64,000 bases of DNA from Siphonodentalium dalli (taxonomy: Eukaryota > Mollusca > Scaphopoda > Gadilida > Siphonodentaliidae), in contig CP136061.1 of the NCBI GenBank assembly GCA_032622095.1, forward strand, positions 4,644,505 to 4,708,504, in the 5' to 3' direction. The translations under genes were made by a program, and so were the position numbers. Of this stretch, positions 48,670-61,200 are shown in pieces (the stretch's first letter is position 1; every line of letters begins with the position of its first letter). The notes beneath the pieces were generated by a model. It was not told where the DNA came from and searched no databases. It saw only the letters and a list, made by a program, of their open reading frames with translations.

Positions 48670-49050
48670 GGCGACACCAATTTTTAAGTCCGGTTTACGA
48701 ACACCTCCTACAACTTTTTTTCCATTTCATGAATTTTTTTTTTACTTTTTTGTCTCAAATTTTTTTTACACGCGTACTGATTTTCATGTGCTGTCGCATC
48801 CGGTTCTGCTTATGATCATTTGCAGATCCATATTTTCATGACAAGAAATGTCTTGTTTGGTTCAGAATTTCATTCGAAAAAAATTTTTTCACAATTTTTG
48901 TAAAATTTATGTAAAATTTCAAGATTTACTTGATATAAATTGGGGGGGACAATTTTTTTTATTTTTATTTTTTTCCCCTCCTGCATCTACTTTTTTTCTC
49001 CCCACATCAGCCCACATGTTCGTAAACCAGACTTAAAAATTGGTGTCGCC
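48670..49050 (-). mobile_element. 381-bp Harbinger-like MITE, copy 2 (inverted)
   Basis: Same element as 41338-41716 in the opposite orientation, with TAA at both ends (48667-48669 and 49051-49053). Shared interior strings include GCATCCGGTTCTGCTTATGA. Confidence 0.85.
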
Positions 49051-49074
49051 TAATAGACATTTAAACTTTGAAAA

Positions 49075-50640
49075 TTGTAGGTTTCCGGATGATAACTTCA
49101 GTTTGTGTGATCATATCTGAACCAAATGTGGTATGTAAGTTTATCAGACCAAAATACAGGTCAAGTTCGAATATAGGTGTGCTCCGCTCATTTTTGCGAG
49201 AGTTATGGCCCTTTTTCGACTTAGAATCGTGTTAATTTCTGGTTTCCGCATCATAATTTTAGTTTGTGTGATCAAATCTGAATCAAATTTGGTATGATAG
49301 TTTATTATCCACCATTTCATGGGACACTGGTTGGATTGTTCTGAAATGTAGTATCGGATTTAGGGGACCTTGATATATTTTTCAGACAAGCTGATGCCCC
49401 AAAGAAGCCACTTTTTCTCACATTTGCTGAAATAGTATCCAAAACATCAACATATCAAGAGCCATTAGACTGAATTAGATAAAAATATATCACTTGGGTC
49501 TGTTTAAGCTGGAAAATACTCAAAAATTTATAATTTTCTGCTATTATATCTGCATACTAGCCTTTTTGCTGAATCGTGAATGCCGGTTATATTGCCGTGT
49601 GAAATCCTAGTACCAGATAACATTGGGTATGTACATGTATATAGCATACCACCTGAAAATGGCTTGAATATCACATACCAAAGCGGGGTGGGGTGTGTGT
49701 GACACCCTCCTTGATCATAGTCTGTATTCTACAGGGTATGTTAACTGTTTCGAGTTGGTGCAATTAATGTGATTGTTTAATCTCTACCATCTGAAATCTA
49801 TTTATAGCATATTTTGCTATCTGATCAATATTGCTACTTAGTACTGATATAAAACAGGATAAAGATGGTGTGTCTCTTTCCTGAATGTTCTGTTTACATG
49901 TACATTTGGGGGTTTATGAGTCAAATAATATCAGACAACATGTCCTTCTAACACTAAGAAATAATATGTTCTTATCAACCAGGACAAAATATGACTATTT
50001 CTGGAGCATTACAGCACATTATTACAAATCTATATTTGTAAGCAGTAAGATAATGACAGGAAACATGTCCTCAGACTAAGAAATAATTTTTTGGTGTGTA
50101 TTTCACACCACAGCTCATGTGTATACTCACATTAGTTTATGTCATTCAAAGGGAGAAACCCATTTAGAAAGTTTAAATGAGACAAAACTACCTCACTGTA
50201 GATGTAGTTGCAAGGTACAACATGTACATGTATTCTGGTAAATGACATTGGAACTAAAATAATGATTTTTGTGTCCACCGGTATGTCATGTACCGGTACT
50301 AGTATACATTGCAACTACATGTACATGTAACTTGCCTAACATACCATATACATGTATGAAGAGGGACTTTGCAAGTGTTTTTTAATCAAAATTTTAACCC
50401 AACGCTTGTTGTCAGTAAGTTTTAACCCATGCAGTTTAATGAGTTTATATATTTATATATTACATGTGTTTCTATACATGTATTTTATCTTTAGTTAGTT
50501 TGTTGTCCTTGAATAAACTTGTATTGCTGCACAATCAGTTTCCTTAATGTTCTATTATACTAAAACAACTCCATTGATAACAATACCCCTGCATCCCATC
50601 AAAATCTACTTCATTGCCATCCTCATCATTTCACTTTGGT
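49075..50640. other. Mostly unassigned interior of the 14-kb element
   Basis: A dispersed repeat of the GAGAGTTATGGCCCTTTTTC type lies at about 49075-49320 (GTTTGTGTGATCAAATCTGA twice). Otherwise there is no array or gene; short open stretches have no recognisable domain. Confidence 0.4.
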
Positions 50641-50645
50641 ATCCC

Positions 50646-51487
50646 CACCCAGGTGTACCTTGGTGTTATTCACCCAGGTGTTCCTTGGTGTTTCCTACCC
50701 ATGTGTACCTTGGTGTTTTCTTACCCAGGTGTACCTTGGTGTTTTCTTACCCAGGTGTACCTTGGTGTTTTCTTACCCAGGTGTACCTTGGTGTTTTCCT
50801 ACCCAGGTGTACCTTGGTGTTTCCTTACCTGGGTGTACCTTGGTGTTTTCTAACCCAGGTGCATCTCAATGGGAAATCCACCTGGGTAAGAAAACACCAA
50901 GGTACACCGGCGTAAAAAAAACACCAAGGTATACCTGGGTTGGAAACATCAAGGTACACCTGGGTGGGGAACACCCAGGTAGGAAACACCAGGGTACACC
51001 TGGGTGAATAACACCAAGGTACACCTGGGTGGGAAACACCCAGGTAGGAAACACCAGGGTACACCTGGGTGAATAACACCAAGGTACACCTGGGTGGGAA
51101 ACACCCAGGTAGGAAACACCAGGGTACACCTGGGTGAATAACACCTAGGTAACCTGGATGGGAAACACCCAGGTAGGAAACACCAGGGTACACCTGGGTA
51201 AATAACACCATGGTACACCTGGGTGGGGAAACACCCAGGTAGGAAACACCAGGGTAGACCTGGGTGGGAAACACCCAGGTAGGGTACACCTGGGTGTGGT
51301 CACCTGGGTAATTACACCCAGGTTTACCCATACCAGGGTTTTTATCCAGTTTCAGGTGGGTAAATCATGGTAAAACCCAGGTTTCGCGGGGTCTTGATGG
51401 TTGGTGGATGTCTTGGTAGATAGATTTTTACCTGGGTTTCGGCCCAAAAAACCTGGGTGGATTTACCCAGGTACATTTTTATATGGG
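50646..51487. repeat. Right subterminal ACCCAGGT/ACCTGGGT array, head-to-head
   Basis: From 50646 to about 50870, 26-bp units GTACCTTGGTGTTTTCTTAC then CCAGGT run in one direction. From about 50878 to 51300 the same unit runs inverted (ACCAAGGTACACCTGGGT), organised in a 65-bp higher-order unit (AGGGTACACC at 50991, 51056 and 51121). The inversion centre is near 50871. Open frames of 80-170 codons here come only from the repeat. The array contains more than 25 CAGGTG/CACCTG words. Confidence 0.9.
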
Positions 51488-51810
51488 TATATCGGGAAAA
51501 CAAAAAAATCACCAAATTCCTATATGAAAAAGGGGCATAACTCTGTCAAAAATGGTCGGACAAAACCCAAACGAAACGCGAATGAACATACACGCAAACG
51601 GACGGACACCGCTCAATTCTATAGTCTCTGGAAGTTACTTTCCTGGCAACAATTGGACAACCAGCATCATATTCAATCAACACAGTCAATGACAGCAGAT
51701 TACTTTTATTACATTATTGTCTTACCCTTATCAACACGAGTTACGGGGCTCTCCGACAACATCCAATAACCCACACTAGCTTCTGTTCAACTGTGACACA
51801 TTTTACTCAC
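51488..51810 (+). repeat. Dispersed 'GGCATAACTC' repeat, right half
   Basis: Resumes the sequence interrupted at 37251 and matches 3591-3907, including AGGGGCATAACTCTGTCAAA and the CGGACGGACACCGCTCAATT tail. It is intronic with respect to the SRCR exon. Confidence 0.6.
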
Positions 51811-52110
51811 CCTGACAGTCAACTCCAGCGTCGGATGCATGTAAACAGCCTGTTGTCGAATAAGAGCAATTCCATATTGCAGCCTCTTCCCCGGTACATG
51901 CGACGCGACTCATCCAGGTAGGTCCCGTACCTCGTCCGTATGCATACATTCTGGCGAGTCCTCCTCGAAATCCCAGCATCTTGCACACAACAGCTGCATC
52001 AGAGTCATCCCATCCCGCGTCGCACACTGTTCCCCATTGACCGTTCATATAGACCTCAACTCGACCGGATGTTATTATTGATCCACCAACCAGACGAATG
52101 TTTTCTGAAA
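51811..52110 (-). CDS. SRCR-domain exon (exon unit 3)
   Basis: A single-exon SRCR domain on the minus strand, paralogue of 3908-4210. Acceptor TTTTATCAG before 52110 (an alternative start at 52104 uses the next CAG); donor CAGG|GTGAGT with last exonic base 51811; 300 bp, phase 1-1. The translation includes SENIRLVGGS, GRVEVYMN, GQWGTVCDAGWDDSDAAVVC, KMLGFRGGLARM, YGRGTGPTWMSRVACTG, EEAAIWNC and DAGVDCQG. Six cysteines are conserved. Compared with its paralogue it differs mainly in the loop after LAR and near the C-terminal disulfide (TTGCLHASD versus TACSHSTD), while the core is kept and the frame is intact in both. That pattern fits two functional exons, although pseudogenisation elsewhere cannot be excluded. 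Confidence 0.9.
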
Positions 52111-53990
52111 CTGATAAAACACATCAATTGGTCGATGTCACTCGATGTGTCGCAGTTGCGACCTCATAAGTGATTTACACCATTACTGCCTGCATACTAT
52201 AATAAATGCAGTGCTGATACCCGGCGTATATTGATGTACATCCTTGCATTACTGTCTGCATAATATAATAAATTTCATGTTGATACCAGGTGTTATCGAT
52301 GTGCAACCTTATTGTCAGCAAATTATATAGCATCAATGTTGGTGCCCGGTATATATCGTTGTGCAGCTTTACCGTCTGCATAATACAATACATTCAATGT
52401 TATGTTAATGCCCAGTGTATATCGCTGATGTATATCAAACCATTGGAATGGACGTATATGTCTTGCAATCTATTTGTGAGAAATATTGGAACCATGTATT
52501 GGCTAAAAAAACTGATGCTGTAATGATGGAGTTTCCGTAATATAACTTCATGAGTAATCATATACAATTATTCGGACAAGTCATTGAAGGTTACCAAAAT
52601 GCAATTCGTTGATTATTTAGTGTGTATGTGGCTATGGTATACAGTATATGATGACAGAGGTGCACTGTTGAGTTGTCAGCTCTAAAGCCACATTCGTGTT
52701 TGTAACGGACTGTGATAGTCTGTTATAACATAGCTTCGCGTCAGAACTAAACTGGTCTATATAAGTTTTGGCGGGAAAATGAGATATTGGTATATTTCGT
52801 TTCGGTGCGGGATTTCCTGTCCGAAAATAATCAGATATCGTATACCATTGATAATTTGAATGAAAGGTTGTTTAAATCTGATCAATCTCAAAACTCATCT
52901 TTTTAGTCCGGGAGCTAATATGGGTACCATTGCACCCCCCCCCCCCCACATGGGACTTAACCTCGCCCAACTCATGTTGTTCCTTATTATGTCCTTCAAC
53001 TTTTAAGCAATGTTAACAAGAAAAATACATGGCCGTGTAGACTCCAGACAAGATGGCGTCCATCATGGCCGCCGTTTTTTCAGAACAGACCTTAAGTCAG
53101 TTTTGTGCAATTTATAGCGGGAAAATCTTGTAAAATGTATACACATGTTTATATTTTCGTGACGCTAAGACATTATAACACATTTTTGGGCCAAAATTGC
53201 AACTAACCATCCAAGATGTCCACCAAAATGGCCGCCGGAAGTTGAAAATATGACGTTTTTTCCACAAATATCCTCTAGATCAGTTCATGCTGTTTGGAAC
53301 TGATTGAGTAATATGACTTTATTTTGTGTTTTGTATGTTAACTTATCATTGGAACAATTACATATTCAATTATTGGGGTCCTAGCCCCTTCCGATCCCTC
53401 AAAAATTCGATTTTACAGAACGCGGTATAACATTTCACAAAAAATTCTAAATTGGGATTCTAGTCATATTTCAACAAGAAATGAACAGAACTACGAGTGA
53501 CGCCATTCATAAACAAATCTGAGTTAATTATAATACCACATTTTAAATCTACAGATTTTTTCTGAAGTCAGCAGTCACTACCATGTTTTGGTTTACTTCT
53601 TCCTACGTCGTATCAATTATGTCCATATAGAACGATTTAGCTATATCAAAATGATTATTTAAACCACCCTTATTCAATAAAATACAAAGAACAAATTAAA
53701 TGTGTTCTGTTTAAAAGTACATTTTGTCGTAATGGTCTCTAATCTACACACATACACTAGGGACTGAAACGGTCTGCCTAATTTGTGCATGCCAGTCACA
53801 ACTGGTTATCTGGCGCTTTAATTGTGAACACCTCTCCTTGTTCAACCGATTTCGGTTGTCTTTTGTCTATAAAATGATGGGATTGAAAAAAATGTTTTTA
53901 AGGTAATTTCAGCTCCGATAATTTTGAGACATGTATATTCGATTGATATATAGTTTCATCAGTGTGCGGTCTTTTTTCAATCCGGAAATT
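52111..53990. other. Presumed SRCR intron, second copy
   Basis: Colinear with 4211-5988, including the ~62-bp tandem (52184-52440). It retains about 115 bp (around 53226-53343, starting AAATGGCCGCCGGAAG) missing from the first copy. A C-tract lies at 52937-52947. Homology ends at TCAATCCGGAAATT. Confidence 0.6.
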
Positions 53991-56900
53991 TGTACTCAAT
54001 TTCGATGTATGCACCAGATTTCTCGATGTTTTAGTGACATTTGGCCAGTTATCTCCTTTTTTGCTGCATCCTATACATACAAAATGCAAAACCAGAAAAG
54101 TTGATTTTTGAAAGACCGTTGTGGATGTTTCGACTTTAAATTCAATAAAGAATTGTCCGCCTAAAACTGGATTTATGCATAAAATATATCGGGTCTACCA
54201 AATACTGCTACTACTGTCACCCGGCAAACAAAAATCTTAGCTTCGCGTTCGTTTCGTGCGATACTGCGGCTTCAAATGTGTGGTCTCGTGCAATATATCC
54301 ACCGATATACAACACATTAGGCCTAACATTGAATAACCTATACACACTGACTGGTCGGTCACCGACGGGCGTCCCGATGTGTATCTTGTATGAAGCTTGT
54401 TTTTAGCGTTATACTAGGCCTATAACAATTGTCAACATGAATAACCTGGACTTCAATTTTTTAAATTACAACCTTTTTAAAAACTTAATTTTGGATAGTT
54501 TAGCTTTAAATTTAATTAAAATTATTATTATTGAGAACACCCACCACTATGTCAGACAGCATTTTTACCAAGTCCATCTCACCGAGCTATACAGCCTTTA
54601 TCCGTTTCATCCACAGATAATAGGTCTAACTGTCATCCAATTTGGTCGCCCTTGAATAAGTTACGTTATTATCTCATTTATGACATAATTAATTAATGTC
54701 AACTCAAACACAGGGCGGAACTTTAATACTCATCGGGCCGAAATACCACTATATATAGGCTAGGCCTATATATATGTCATATCTCGATATGCTCAGAAAA
54801 GTTGAAGTTGACGTCACGATGACCAATTGAGTCACATTGAAAATTGACAATAATGTAAATATGACGTCATGCGCCGCTCAAGTCCAGGTTATTCATGTTG
54901 ACAATTGGTATTTCAAAAAAGACTATGCGCAACGTGGCGTATCAACCGATCTATCGCCTCGAAATTGGGTCATAATTTTAATTTACTCTAGCATATCGGA
55001 AGGCTTAAACGAATACATTTGTCCATTTAAGTGTCATAAAATAGTATTGTAGCTACATATACAATGCAGCATGATTAAATGTCACTAATATAACTCAATG
55101 TGAGTTTTCGTCTATATTTTCTGGTCATTTTAGACGCTTTCATCGCAGAAAAATTGCAAAAATTACGAATATACGATGTATTGTACACTTTTCTCAGAAT
55201 GTGCATGTTATTTTCAATCTTGTGATTTCTGAACTATAATAGTTTTAAATGTTTTGCTTTTTGTTTGCGACCATTGACATTTGATTTCGACAGGTCCGAT
55301 ATCTGAACATGATGAATATTGAATCGTTACTTATATTTTGTTTAATGCCAACAAATCAGCCCAATGTTCCATAAATATGCGACCTCGTCACGTCTATACT
55401 GTAACTGCGTATTTATGTTTAACGTGAATTACTCTTCGAAATTACCGAATTGCAGGTTGTTTTTGTCTCAAAACTGACATAAATTGGGCCAAAAATTAAA
55501 TGTGGGTCAGCAAAGATAAATATAACAATAACATAGTGTGTTTTGAGATGTGTGCACCATTCACTATATACATTATTATATACAGGCCTTTATTATTAAA
55601 GGCCGGTATCTAAACCATAGGCTATATTAAGGAATATATAATTATCGAAGTCCATTGGCATCCAAAACGTTTACACTATTAATCAAGCATTCGCCTCGTT
55701 GATATGCGTATATGCCTAATATATATGCATATAGTTTCATGACTATTTACACGATCCTTCGAAATGTCCGTTTTCTAACTATTCAATATATCCCTTGCAT
55801 ATTATTATAATATTAGTACTATAGCATACAAATTTATAGTTTTTTTGAAAATTCACTAATTCTTAAGAAAAAGGGAATTCAAACAGTTTTAGTAAAGAGA
55901 TTTAAATGTGAAATCCAAGTATTCTTCATGCGGAAATATTAAGTTAGATTACGATTAGATGGCAGATATAGCCTATATGGTGTGCACACGATTTGAGTAA
56001 TTCAGAGGGTAGAATCCAAGATGGTTGCCGCCAGTCATATTTTTCATTGGAAGTCGCTCAAATTCAAAATGTGGAGATTAACGTTATTTAAATATATATA
56101 TGACGAGACTTAGAAATACACTGGACCACTGGGAATCATTCCGTTTGCTTGAACCAATTTCGTAAAACGTGCATTTTGTTTCAAAAGCCGATATATCGCA
56201 AGCCGATAAATAATGTAGACCAGTCAAAGTGCCAAAATTCAGTGCGTAGCTTTAAGTTGCATGTATTGTTAGCCTTAAATATAAGATGTGTTCTTATGAA
56301 AAGGCAATTGGAGGGCTAATTCATGATATAATTTATTACATATTCCTACCCTTATTCCATTCAATAAACACATTATATAAATTGTGATGTGAAACGTTCG
56401 TTGCATAACAGGATAACAGGAAATCGTGCCAGGTGTGCCAAAATGTATTATTGTTGCACATTCGTGATCTACGACTTCCGGTTTGTCGTATGTTTACATT
56501 TTGTAAGCTATATCTCAAAATACTATGGATTCCTATATCTTTCCGACACACTCTAATGAATGAAGAGTTTTAAAAGTTATTTCATTACATTTACGCCATA
56601 AAATACGTCAAAGAGTCTTTAGTTATCTGGGACTATTTCATTGCGCAGGCTAACAACACACAGTTAAGTGAAACGTCATCGCAGGTTTGATATAAGCGGT
56701 TATTATATGACCATTACTTTCTACTCCAAATCCCATAGTAAATTGCCATGTCTAATTATGAATAATTCCCAATGTCCACTGCTCCTTTTATACCTTTTAT
56801 AGCACCACAGGTTAATATAACGCTTAGCAGGTTAATATAACATTCCGCTGACCTCTTACTATAAATAGATCTGGGTTTTCCCTACGCGCTAAATGTGACA

Positions 56901-57077
56901 GCCAATGACGTTGCGTACATTACGAATGGGGCGTTGCGTACATTACGAATGGGGAATCTTATCGCTTCGATATACCGATGATTTTGAAAATGAAAGAGAA
57001 GTGTTTATCATTTATCATATCTGAGTAGATTTCCCTTGCATTTGATATAATCGCCCGTCATATAATAAAACAGTTAT
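53991..57077. other. Unassigned single-copy-looking sequence
   Basis: No domain-bearing frame and no array. A short direct duplication of CGTTGCGTACATTACGAATG GGG type lies at about 56909-56954. This is upstream territory of the minus-strand SRCR exon. Confidence 0.4.
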
Positions 57078-57206
57078 TGCATTCCTCCTTGGTTAACATA
57101 AGGAATTATCAACCCTCGGAAGTTGATATTCACCGCGGCCTTCGGCCTTGGTGAATATCAACTTCCTCGGGTTGATAATTCCTTATGTTAACCTCGGAGG
57201 AATGCA
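57078..57206. mobile_element. 129-bp near-perfect hairpin (MITE-like)
   Basis: TGCATTCCTCCTTGGTTAAC, ATAAGGAATTATCAACCC and GGAAGTTGATATTCACC are mirrored by GGTGAATATCAACTTCC, GGGTTGATAATTCCTTAT and GTTAACCTCGGAGGAATGCA around a GCGGCCTTCGGCC centre. Near-perfect pairing suggests a recent foldback MITE. Target duplication not resolved. Confidence 0.75.
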
Positions 57207-58088
57207 ACAATTGTATAATGTTAGTTGCACGTTCCATTTATTGATTTAAGTATATATTTATTTGAGTGTTTCGATCATGTAATAAATATAATTTACAACT
57301 TGTCCGCATTTTACAAAGCGAAATATACAAAACTCTACCAGTGAATGCCAGTAACTCGTTTTTTAAATTCCGCTATAAACTGGGGACTCGTTGTAGATCC
57401 TCTATATATTGCATTTGTATTTGCAATACAAGTGCATTGATATATTATATCGTGAGCAGCGTACATCACATTTACATATTATCACTTTATGTTGATACTT
57501 AAACAGATACATCTTCACACTGTGTCAGCAAATACCTGCGAGCTAGATCGTGTGGTTACATTAAGATCGCGTGTGTTTGTGTTATGAAAAGAGGATCATG
57601 TCTTCATTCAAAAACTATTTTGAAATTATTAAACGAAACATTAATCACATCACAGGTGATCGGGAGTCCATCGCGACATGCTTCGGACTAGTCATGCAAA
57701 ATTACGCAGCATTTGTACTGTCTGGGCCGCGTTAAATCGGACGAAAAGTTATGATTTGCATAGTTTTGAACAGATCAGCGTTCGGAAGCGAAGAAGTATT
57801 TCAGGAGTAGAACTCTTTCCTCTCTAAATACTAATTACAAACTAACTAAGCCTTTCAGTTTTAACAAACAATGACTCTCAAATGATACCCCGATATACTG
57901 GTAACCTGTTGATTTAAAGGCCCCTGTATCAGTGGTAACTCAACACGACTTTGAGCTCGTAAAATACCGCTATTGATGTTATGTTAGATTTGGCCAGATA
58001 TGTCACGTGGACACTATAGCATGTACGTCCATGTGTATGGCTTGTATGCATTATTATTGGGAGGATGTAGCAACTAACAGTAACTTAC

Positions 58089-58128
58089 CTGTGGTATTTG
58101 CAGATCCACCGAAGGTTGAGAGCTTTAC
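58089..58128 (-). CDS. Possible 40-bp micro-exon
   Basis: Minus strand: CATTCGCAG acceptor, 40 bases, then ACAG|GTAAGT donor. One frame is open and reads VKLSTFGGSANTT plus one base. GGSANTT resembles the linker at the start of SRCR domains, and the exit phase (1) fits the phase-1 SRCR exon at 52110. The polypyrimidine tract is weak and the open frame is too short to be evidence by itself, so this is only a candidate. Confidence 0.2.
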
Positions 58129-58284
58129 CTGCGAATGACGAAAATAATGCATGTAAATTAACCGGATTAAAAATGTAGTCATGCTTCCTAATTTAATTAT
58201 TTACCTGCATGAAAAATGCAGTGCAATTTCCAGAGCCGTAAATCACCGTTATATTGCGATACGCCAGTCGGAAATAATAGTGAA

Positions 58285-61200
58285 ACATCACGCAAGGGCG
58301 TTAATAGATGGCTGAGCTACGAGGCAATGGATGTATAGGCACAACATTAATACATCATGCAAGGGGCGTTAATAGATGGCTGAGCTACGAAGACAATGGA
58401 TGTATAGGCACAGCATTAATACATCATGCAAGGGCGTTAATAGATGACTGAGCTACGGAGACAATGGATGTATAGGCACATCATTAATACATCATGCAAG
58501 GGCGTTAATAGATGGCTGAGCTACGAAGACAATGGATGTATAGACACAGCATTAATACATCACGCAAGGGCGTTAATAGATGGCTGAGCTACGAAGGCAA
58601 TGGATGTATAGGCACAGCAATAATACATCATGCAAGGGCGTTAATAGATGGCTGAGCTACGAAGACAATGGATGTATAGGCACAGCATTAATACATCATG
58701 CAAGGGCGTTAATAGATGGCTGAGCTACGAAGACAATGGATGTATAGACACAGCATTAATACATCATGCAATGGCGTTAATAGATGGCTGAGCTACGAAG
58801 ACAATGGATGTATAGGCACAGCATTAATACATCATGCAAGGGCGTTAATAGATGGCTAAGCTACGAAGACAATGGATGTATATGCACAGCATTAATACAT
58901 CATGCAAGGGCGTTAATAGATGGCTGAGCTACGAAGACAATGGATGTATAGACACAGCATTAATACATCATGTAAGGGCGTTAATAGATGGCTGAGCTAC
59001 GAAGAAACTGGATGTATAGACACTGCATTAATACATCATGTAAGGGCGTTAATAGATGGCTGAGCTACGAAGGATGGATGTATAGACACAGCATTAATAC
59101 ATCATGTAAGGGCGTTAATAGATGGCTGAGCTACGAAGACAATGGATGTATAGGCACAGCATTAAACATTATGCAATGGCGTTAATAGATGGTTGAGCTA
59201 CGAAGACAATGGATGTATAGACACAGCATTAATACATCATGCAAGGGCGTTAATAGATGGCTGAGCTACGAAGACAATGGATGTATAGGCACAGCATTAA
59301 TACATCATGCAAGGGCGTTAATAGATGGCTAAGCTACGAAGACAATGGATGTATATGCACAGCATTAATACATCATGCAAGGGCGTTAATTGATGGCTGA
59401 GCTACGAAGACAATGGATGCATAGACACTGCATTAATACATCATGTAAGGGCGTTAATAGATGGCTGAGCTACGAAGGATGGATGTATAGACACAGCATT
59501 AGTACAACATGTAAGGGCGTTAATAGATGACTGAGCTACGAAGACAATGGATGTATAGGCACAGCATTAATACATCATGCAAGGGCGTTAATAGATGGCT
59601 CCGCTACGAAGACAATGGATGTATAGACACAGCATTAATACATCATGCAAGGGCGTTAATAGATGGCTGAGCTATGAAGACAATGGATGTATAGACACAG
59701 CATTAATACATCATGTAAGGGCGTTAAAAGATGGCTGAGCTACGAAGGATGGATGTATAGACACATCATTAGTACATCATGTAAGGGCGTTAATAGATGG
59801 CTGAGCTACGAATGATGGATGTATAGACACAGCATTAATACATCATGTAAGGGCGTTAACAGATGGCTGACCTACGAAGGCAATGGATGTATAAGCACAG
59901 CATTAAACATCATGCAATGGCGTTAATAGATGGTTGAGCTACGAAGACAATGGATGTATAGACACAGCATTAATACATCATGCAAGGGCGTTAATAGATG
60001 GCTGAGCTACGAAGACAATGGATGTATAGACACAGCATTAATACATCATGTAAGGGCGTTAATAGATGGCTGAGCTACGAAGGATGGATGTATAGACACA
60101 GCATTAGTACATCATGTAAGGGCGTTAATAGAAGGCTGAGCTACGAAGGATGGATGTATAGACACAGCATTAATACATCATGTAAGGGCGTTTATAGATG
60201 GCTGAGCTACGAAGACAATGGATGTATAGGCACAGCATTAATACATCATGCAAGGGCGTTAATAGATGGCTGAGCTACGAAGACAATGGATGTATATACA
60301 CAGCATTAATACATCATGCAAGGGCGTTAATAGATGGCTGAGCTACAAATGCAATGGATGTATAGACACAGCATTAATACATCATGTAAGGGCGTTAATA
60401 GATGGTTGAGCTACGAAGGATGGATGTATAGACACAGCATTAATACATCATGCAAGGGCGTTAATAGATGGCGGAGCTACGACGATAATGGGTGTATAGA
60501 CACAGCATTAATACATCATGCAAGGGCGTTAATAGATGGCTGAGTTACGAAGGATGGATGTATAGACACAGCATTAATACATCATACAAGGTCGTTAACA
60601 GATGGCTGAGCTACGAAGGATGGATGTATAGACACAGCATTAATACATCATGCAAGGGCGTTAATAGATGGCTGAGCTACGAATGATGGATGTATAGGCA
60701 CAGCATTAATACATCATGTACGGGCGTTAATATATGGCTGAGCTACGAAGGACGGATGTATAGGCACATCATTAATACATCATGTAAGGGCGTTAATAGA
60801 TGGCTGAGCTACGAAGACAATGGGTGTATAGACACAGCATTAATACATCATGCAAGGGCGTTAATAGATGGCTCCGCTACGAAGACAATGGATGTATAGA
60901 CATAGCATTAATACATCATGCAAGGGCGTTAATAGATGGCTGAGCTATGAAGACAATGGATGAATAGACACAGCATTAATACATCATGTAAGGGCGTTAA
61001 AAGATGGCTGAGCTACGAAGGATGGATGTATAGACACATCATTAGTACATCATGTAAGGGCGTTAATAGATGGCTGAGCTACGAATGATGGATGTATAGA
61101 CACAGCATTAATACATCATGCAATGGCGTTAATAGATGGCTGAGCTACGAAGACAATGGATGTATAGACACAGCATTAATACATCATGTAAGGGCGTTAA

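Larger units (their letters stand above)
37252..51487. mobile_element. 14,236-bp TIR element, foldback-like
   Basis: The left end CCCATATAAAAATGTACCTG and the reverse complement of the right end are identical over 28 bp (next bases GGTAAATC). TA flanks both sides (37250-37251 and 51488-51489). The empty site survives in the paralogous block (CAAGTTTATATCGGG at about 3583-3597): one TA, flanking sequence matching on both sides. Terminal regions are built of ACCCAGGT repeats (37252-37545, and a longer, partly inverted array at 50646-51487), the organisation typical of foldback elements such as Drosophila FB and sea-urchin TU. No transposase is visible. The interior holds a 45-bp satellite, a LINE fragment and many hairpin elements. 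It could be one non-autonomous element that gathered insertions, or host DNA captured between two ends. Superfamily not assigned. Confidence 0.85.

Noticed and set aside
50547-51331. Pro/Cys/Trp-rich frames on both strands (for example GVPWCFLPGC repeats)
   Set aside because: Translations of the ACCCAGGT array in different frames and orientations, with no independent support.
37252-51487. Polinton/Maverick or other virus-like element as explanation for the 14-kb insertion
   Set aside because: The target duplication is TA, not 6 bp, the TIRs are short, and no capsid, polymerase B or integrase frame is visible.
54437-54655. 72-residue open stretch rich in Asn, Leu and Ile
   Set aside because: Low complexity, no homology recognised, no start or splice support.
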